This document shows positions 62,123 to 64,000 of a DNA stretch of 64,000 nt, one piece after another. Under the pieces are notes generated by a model. The model made no database searches. It was not told where the DNA came from and worked only from the letters and a program-made list of their open reading frames with translations. The first letter of the stretch is position 1. Each line of letters starts with the position of its first letter. The stretch comes from Metallumcola ferriviriculae (GTDB lineage: Bacteria; Bacillota; JADQBR01). The position numbers and the translations under genes were made by a program. The stretch is taken from contig NZ_CP121694.1 of NCBI RefSeq assembly GCF_035573695.1, positions 782,501 to 846,500 on the forward strand. Direction: 5' to 3'.

Positions 62123-62930
62123 CAAACTGCCGGTTAATCGGCAATGCCAGTTACTTGAGATCAATAGAACCAGTTTTTATTACACACCTAAAGAACCTGA
62201 CAGAGAGCGCGAAAATATGATTAAAAACAGGCTTGATTACTGGCATACCAAGATGCCATATCTAGGGGTTAGGAAGCTTCGCAAAAAGCTACAGAATGAA
62301 GACCACATTAAGGTTGGCCGTAAGTTAATTAAACGCTATATGGACGAAATGGGAATATATGCGGTCTATCCTAAACCCAACCTGTCAAAGCGTAATAAGC
62401 AGCACAAAATCTATCCTTACCTGTTAAGAAACCTAGATATTAATCGGGCAAACCAGGTTTGGGCCATTGACATTACCTACATTAAGATGGGCAGAAGTCA
62501 TATGTATCTAACAGCCGTCATCGACTGGTATAGTCGTTACATAGTAGGCTGGGAACTATCAGATACTTTGGACACCGCACCGGTGTTAGCAGCAGTTAAA
62601 GAAGCTATCAACAGATACGGCACGCCGGAAATTATCAACAGCGATCAGGGGTCTCAGTTCACAAGCGCTGATTACACAGAATATTTAAAGAGCGTGAACA
62701 TCAGACAAAGCATGGACGGCAAGGCCCGTTGGATTGATAATGTTATCATAGAGCGATGGTTTAGAAGTCTAAAAACCGAACAAATCTACACACATGAATA
62801 TCTAACACCTAGAGACCTAAGGATCGGTATTAGAGAATATATCCAAGAATATAATATAGAACGGCCACATCAAACCCATGACTACCTAACTCCTCAAGAA
62901 GTCTATCTGGGGATAAGCAAGGCAGCTTAA
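62043..62930 (+). CDS. IS3 transposase OrfB (copy B)
   Basis: 295 aa, identical to the product of 41794-42681; the single base difference at 62864 is silent. DDE motif intact, so this copy can supply transposase for both elements. Confidence 0.92.
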   Translation: MRMTGSKKNLKKFLGSTGRISLVSKNNKLPVNRQCQLLEINRTSFYYTPKEPDRERENMIKNRLDYWHTKMPYLGVRKLRKKLQNEDHIKVGRKLIKRYMDEMGIYAVYPKPNLSKRNKQHKIYPYLLRNLDINRANQVWAIDITYIKMGRSHMYLTAVIDWYSRYIVGWELSDTLDTAPVLAAVKEAINRYGTPEIINSDQGSQFTSADYTEYLKSVNIRQSMDGKARWIDNVIIERWFRSLKTEQIYTHEYLTPRDLRIGIREYIQEYNIERPHQTHDYLTPQEVYLGISKAA

Positions 62931-63021
62931 TAATAGCAAGACATATCGTATATCAAAGTCAAGTAGGCTGATGGATAGTGCCGCCATGTGGACAACCCTC
63001 CGCTACGCTCCAGGTTGACGC

Positions 63022-63071
63022 ACAAGGCTTGGACAACAAAAACCGTGTTGTCCACACTCTCCACAGCCTCG
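63022..63071 (+). repeat. 50-bp repeat, copy 3
   Basis: Copy inside the 3' non-coding part of IS3 copy B, identical to copies at 42773 and 58179. Confidence 0.8.
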
Positions 63072-63207
63072 GCGACTGGTCTAAAGTTTACGACGACGAT
63101 AAAATCATTTCAAAAGAGGCAACTAATAGCATCGTTATTGCTGCTACTAAATGGGAATATCTGGTTCACTTAGAAAATTAAAATTTCTGTCTTGACAAGG
63201 GGGACAC

Positions 63208-63423
63208 TTTAATAAGCCAGTAAAAAAAATTACGGATCTTGCTTTAGAAAAGGCAATTCGTAAAGAATATAATATTGACCATTTAACGGAACTACCGTTA
63301 GAAGAGAGAAATAAAATAATCAGGGATATGTACCATAACACAGGAGTTAGCATACGGCAATTAGGAAGAGTAATAGGGATAGGAAAGACAATTATAGAGA
63401 AAGCAATTAGACAAGACAGATGA
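63208..63423 (+). pseudogene. RAYT gene, 3' part
   Basis: Reads FNKPVKKITDLALEKAIRKE, ... IRDMYHNTGVSIRQLGRVIG and ends with TGA inside the first REP-like repeat. This C-terminal HTH-type extension (GVSIRQLGRVIGIGKTIIE) is normal for Firmicutes RAYTs. Together with 61136-61690 it makes a ~255-residue protein. Confidence 0.8.
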
Positions 63424-63470
63424 AACGTCCCTGCGTCTTCGACAAGACAGATGAAACGTCCCTGTGTCTT
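63410..63470 (+). repeat. Two tandem REP-like repeats, right of RAYT
   Basis: Two ~30-bp units, each GACAAGACAGATGAAACGTC followed by CCTGYGTCTT, differing at one or two bases. The first overlaps the RAYT stop codon. They are in inverted orientation to the unit at 61068. Confidence 0.75.
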
Positions 63471-63524
63471 TCCAAAAATTCACAATAAACCTGGTGGAGA
63501 AAGTTTTTAGTTAGGGGGGGAACC

Positions 63525-64000
63525 GTGCATTACCAATATAATCCCTACATATGGCCATTAATGGGCTCTGCATTAATTTCGCTATCACTCGGAATATATG
63601 CACTATTGAGAAGCAGAAATGTGAAAGGTTCCTCGCATTTTATCGTGCTAATGTTTCTGGTTGTAACATGGACTTCCGGCAATGCCCTAGAGATGTCCGG
63701 TGCAGATCTTTCTACTAAACTTTTTTGGGCGAACATACAGTATATCGCATATGGTTATTCTCCTGTAATCTTACTTGCAATGTGCATGGAATTCACTGGA
63801 TATGACCGGTGGATTCGGAATAGAAAATTTTTATTATGGCTGGCGGTTATACCTACGATCATCATTCTACTTGTCTGGACTGATAGAATATATGGCTTGG
63901 TAAGGTATGACATACATATGGATTACAGTGGTTTTTTCCCAGTCATCGTAAAAAAATATGGACCTGCCTTTTTTATACATGTGCTGTACGTAAATATTCT
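63525..64000 (+). CDS. 7TM sensor protein (histidine kinase N-terminal 7TM), partial
   Basis: 158 residues of an N-terminal multi-helix sensor region, open to the window end. It starts at GTG 63525 after GGGGGGG (MHYQYNPYIWPLMGSALISL). Successive hydrophobic segments and FWANIQYIAYGYSPVILLAM, CMEFTGYDRW match the HisKA_7TM family placed before histidine kinase, PAS or GGDEF domains. The output domain lies beyond the window. Confidence 0.8.
   Translation, partial: MHYQYNPYIWPLMGSALISLSLGIYALLRSRNVKGSSHFIVLMFLVVTWTSGNALEMSGADLSTKLFWANIQYIAYGYSPVILLAMCMEFTGYDRWIRNRKFLLWLAVIPTIIILLVWTDRIYGLVRYDIHMDYSGFFPVIVKKYGPAFFIHVLYVNI

Larger units (their letters stand above)
61694..63206 (+). mobile_element. 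IS3-family element, copy B (complete)
   Basis: Imperfect terminal inverted repeats of about 45 bp: left 61694-61738 (TGTACCC... to CTAAGTGAACC), right 63163-63206. The innermost 11 bases CTAAGTGAACC are identical. It contains orfA, orfB and about 230 bases of 3' non-coding DNA. It has inserted into the RAYT gene. A clear target duplication was not recognised. 1396 bp of it are shared with copy A. Confidence 0.88.

Noticed and set aside
63413-63470. CRISPR array from two tandem ~30-bp repeats
   Set aside because: Only two units and no spacer between them; a third unit is inverted beyond the RAYT gene, which fits REP sequences.

Overview
The window looks like chromosomal DNA of a low-to-medium-GC Gram-positive anaerobe of the Clostridia type. 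This is inferred from SLH-domain and copper-amine-oxidase-stalk surface proteins, strong AGGAGG-type ribosome binding sites, many GTG/TTG starts, tandem large serine recombinases, a PF05105-type holin and Firmicutes-style siphovirus genes. No rRNA, tRNA, CRISPR array or housekeeping gene was found, so no genus is named.

Region 1 (1-15.6 kb) is the late part of an HK97-like siphoprophage, all on the + strand and tightly packed: portal (partial), ClpP-like prohead protease, major capsid, head fibre-like protein, connector and closure proteins, two tail-tube-like proteins, tail chaperones joined by a GGGAAAC -1 frameshift, tape measure, Dit, Tal, holin and amidase, ending at a terminator. The terminase lies outside the window. 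The tail tip is unusual. A 666-aa protein resembling six-hairpin (alpha/alpha toroid) glycosidases sits between tape measure and Dit, and Dit itself carries a fused ~413-aa toroid-like N-terminus.

Region 2 (15.6-20 kb) holds a zinc-ribbon/HTH protein, a SHOCT-like small protein, two overlapping large serine recombinases, and a minus-strand pair (RHH-TM protein and a 50-aa basic protein) with a possible ~90-nt RNA between them.

Region 3 (20-38.4 kb) is an AT-rich accessory island. It contains a two-repeat HTH-like protein with a vestigial second copy of its C-terminus, several nuclease-fold proteins (one broken by a stop codon), a SEC-C relic, a HEPN-like protein and a DUF2971 protein. An IS21 relic, three more serine recombinases and a Gabija-like OLD/TOPRIM nuclease plus UvrD helicase follow; the nuclease has an in-frame stop. 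A 147-bp direct repeat at 26.95 and 37.25 kb brackets the recombinase and Gabija-like block, and each copy abuts truncated recombinase sequence.

Region 4 (38.4-58.5 kb) alternates surface or secreted protein genes (RCC1-SLH, NPCBM, DUF5050-TPR, copper-amine-oxidase-like) with insertion sequences. At 41.5-48.8 kb an IS3 copy abuts an IS66 whose tnpC is split by a RIT element (three tyrosine recombinases, 37-bp perfect inverted repeats). IS110 and a DDE transposase follow, and two paralogous surface genes are truncated at their 5' ends by the IS elements.

Region 5 (58.5-64 kb) has a LysR regulator divergent from a coupled MFS transporter/4-oxalocrotonate tautomerase pair, a RAYT (REP-associated transposase) gene flanked by REP-like sequences and split by a second, almost identical IS3, and the start of a 7TM sensor protein. 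The main candidates for undescribed biology are the tail-tip glycosidase/Dit fusion and the 20.7-26.7 kb cargo cluster.
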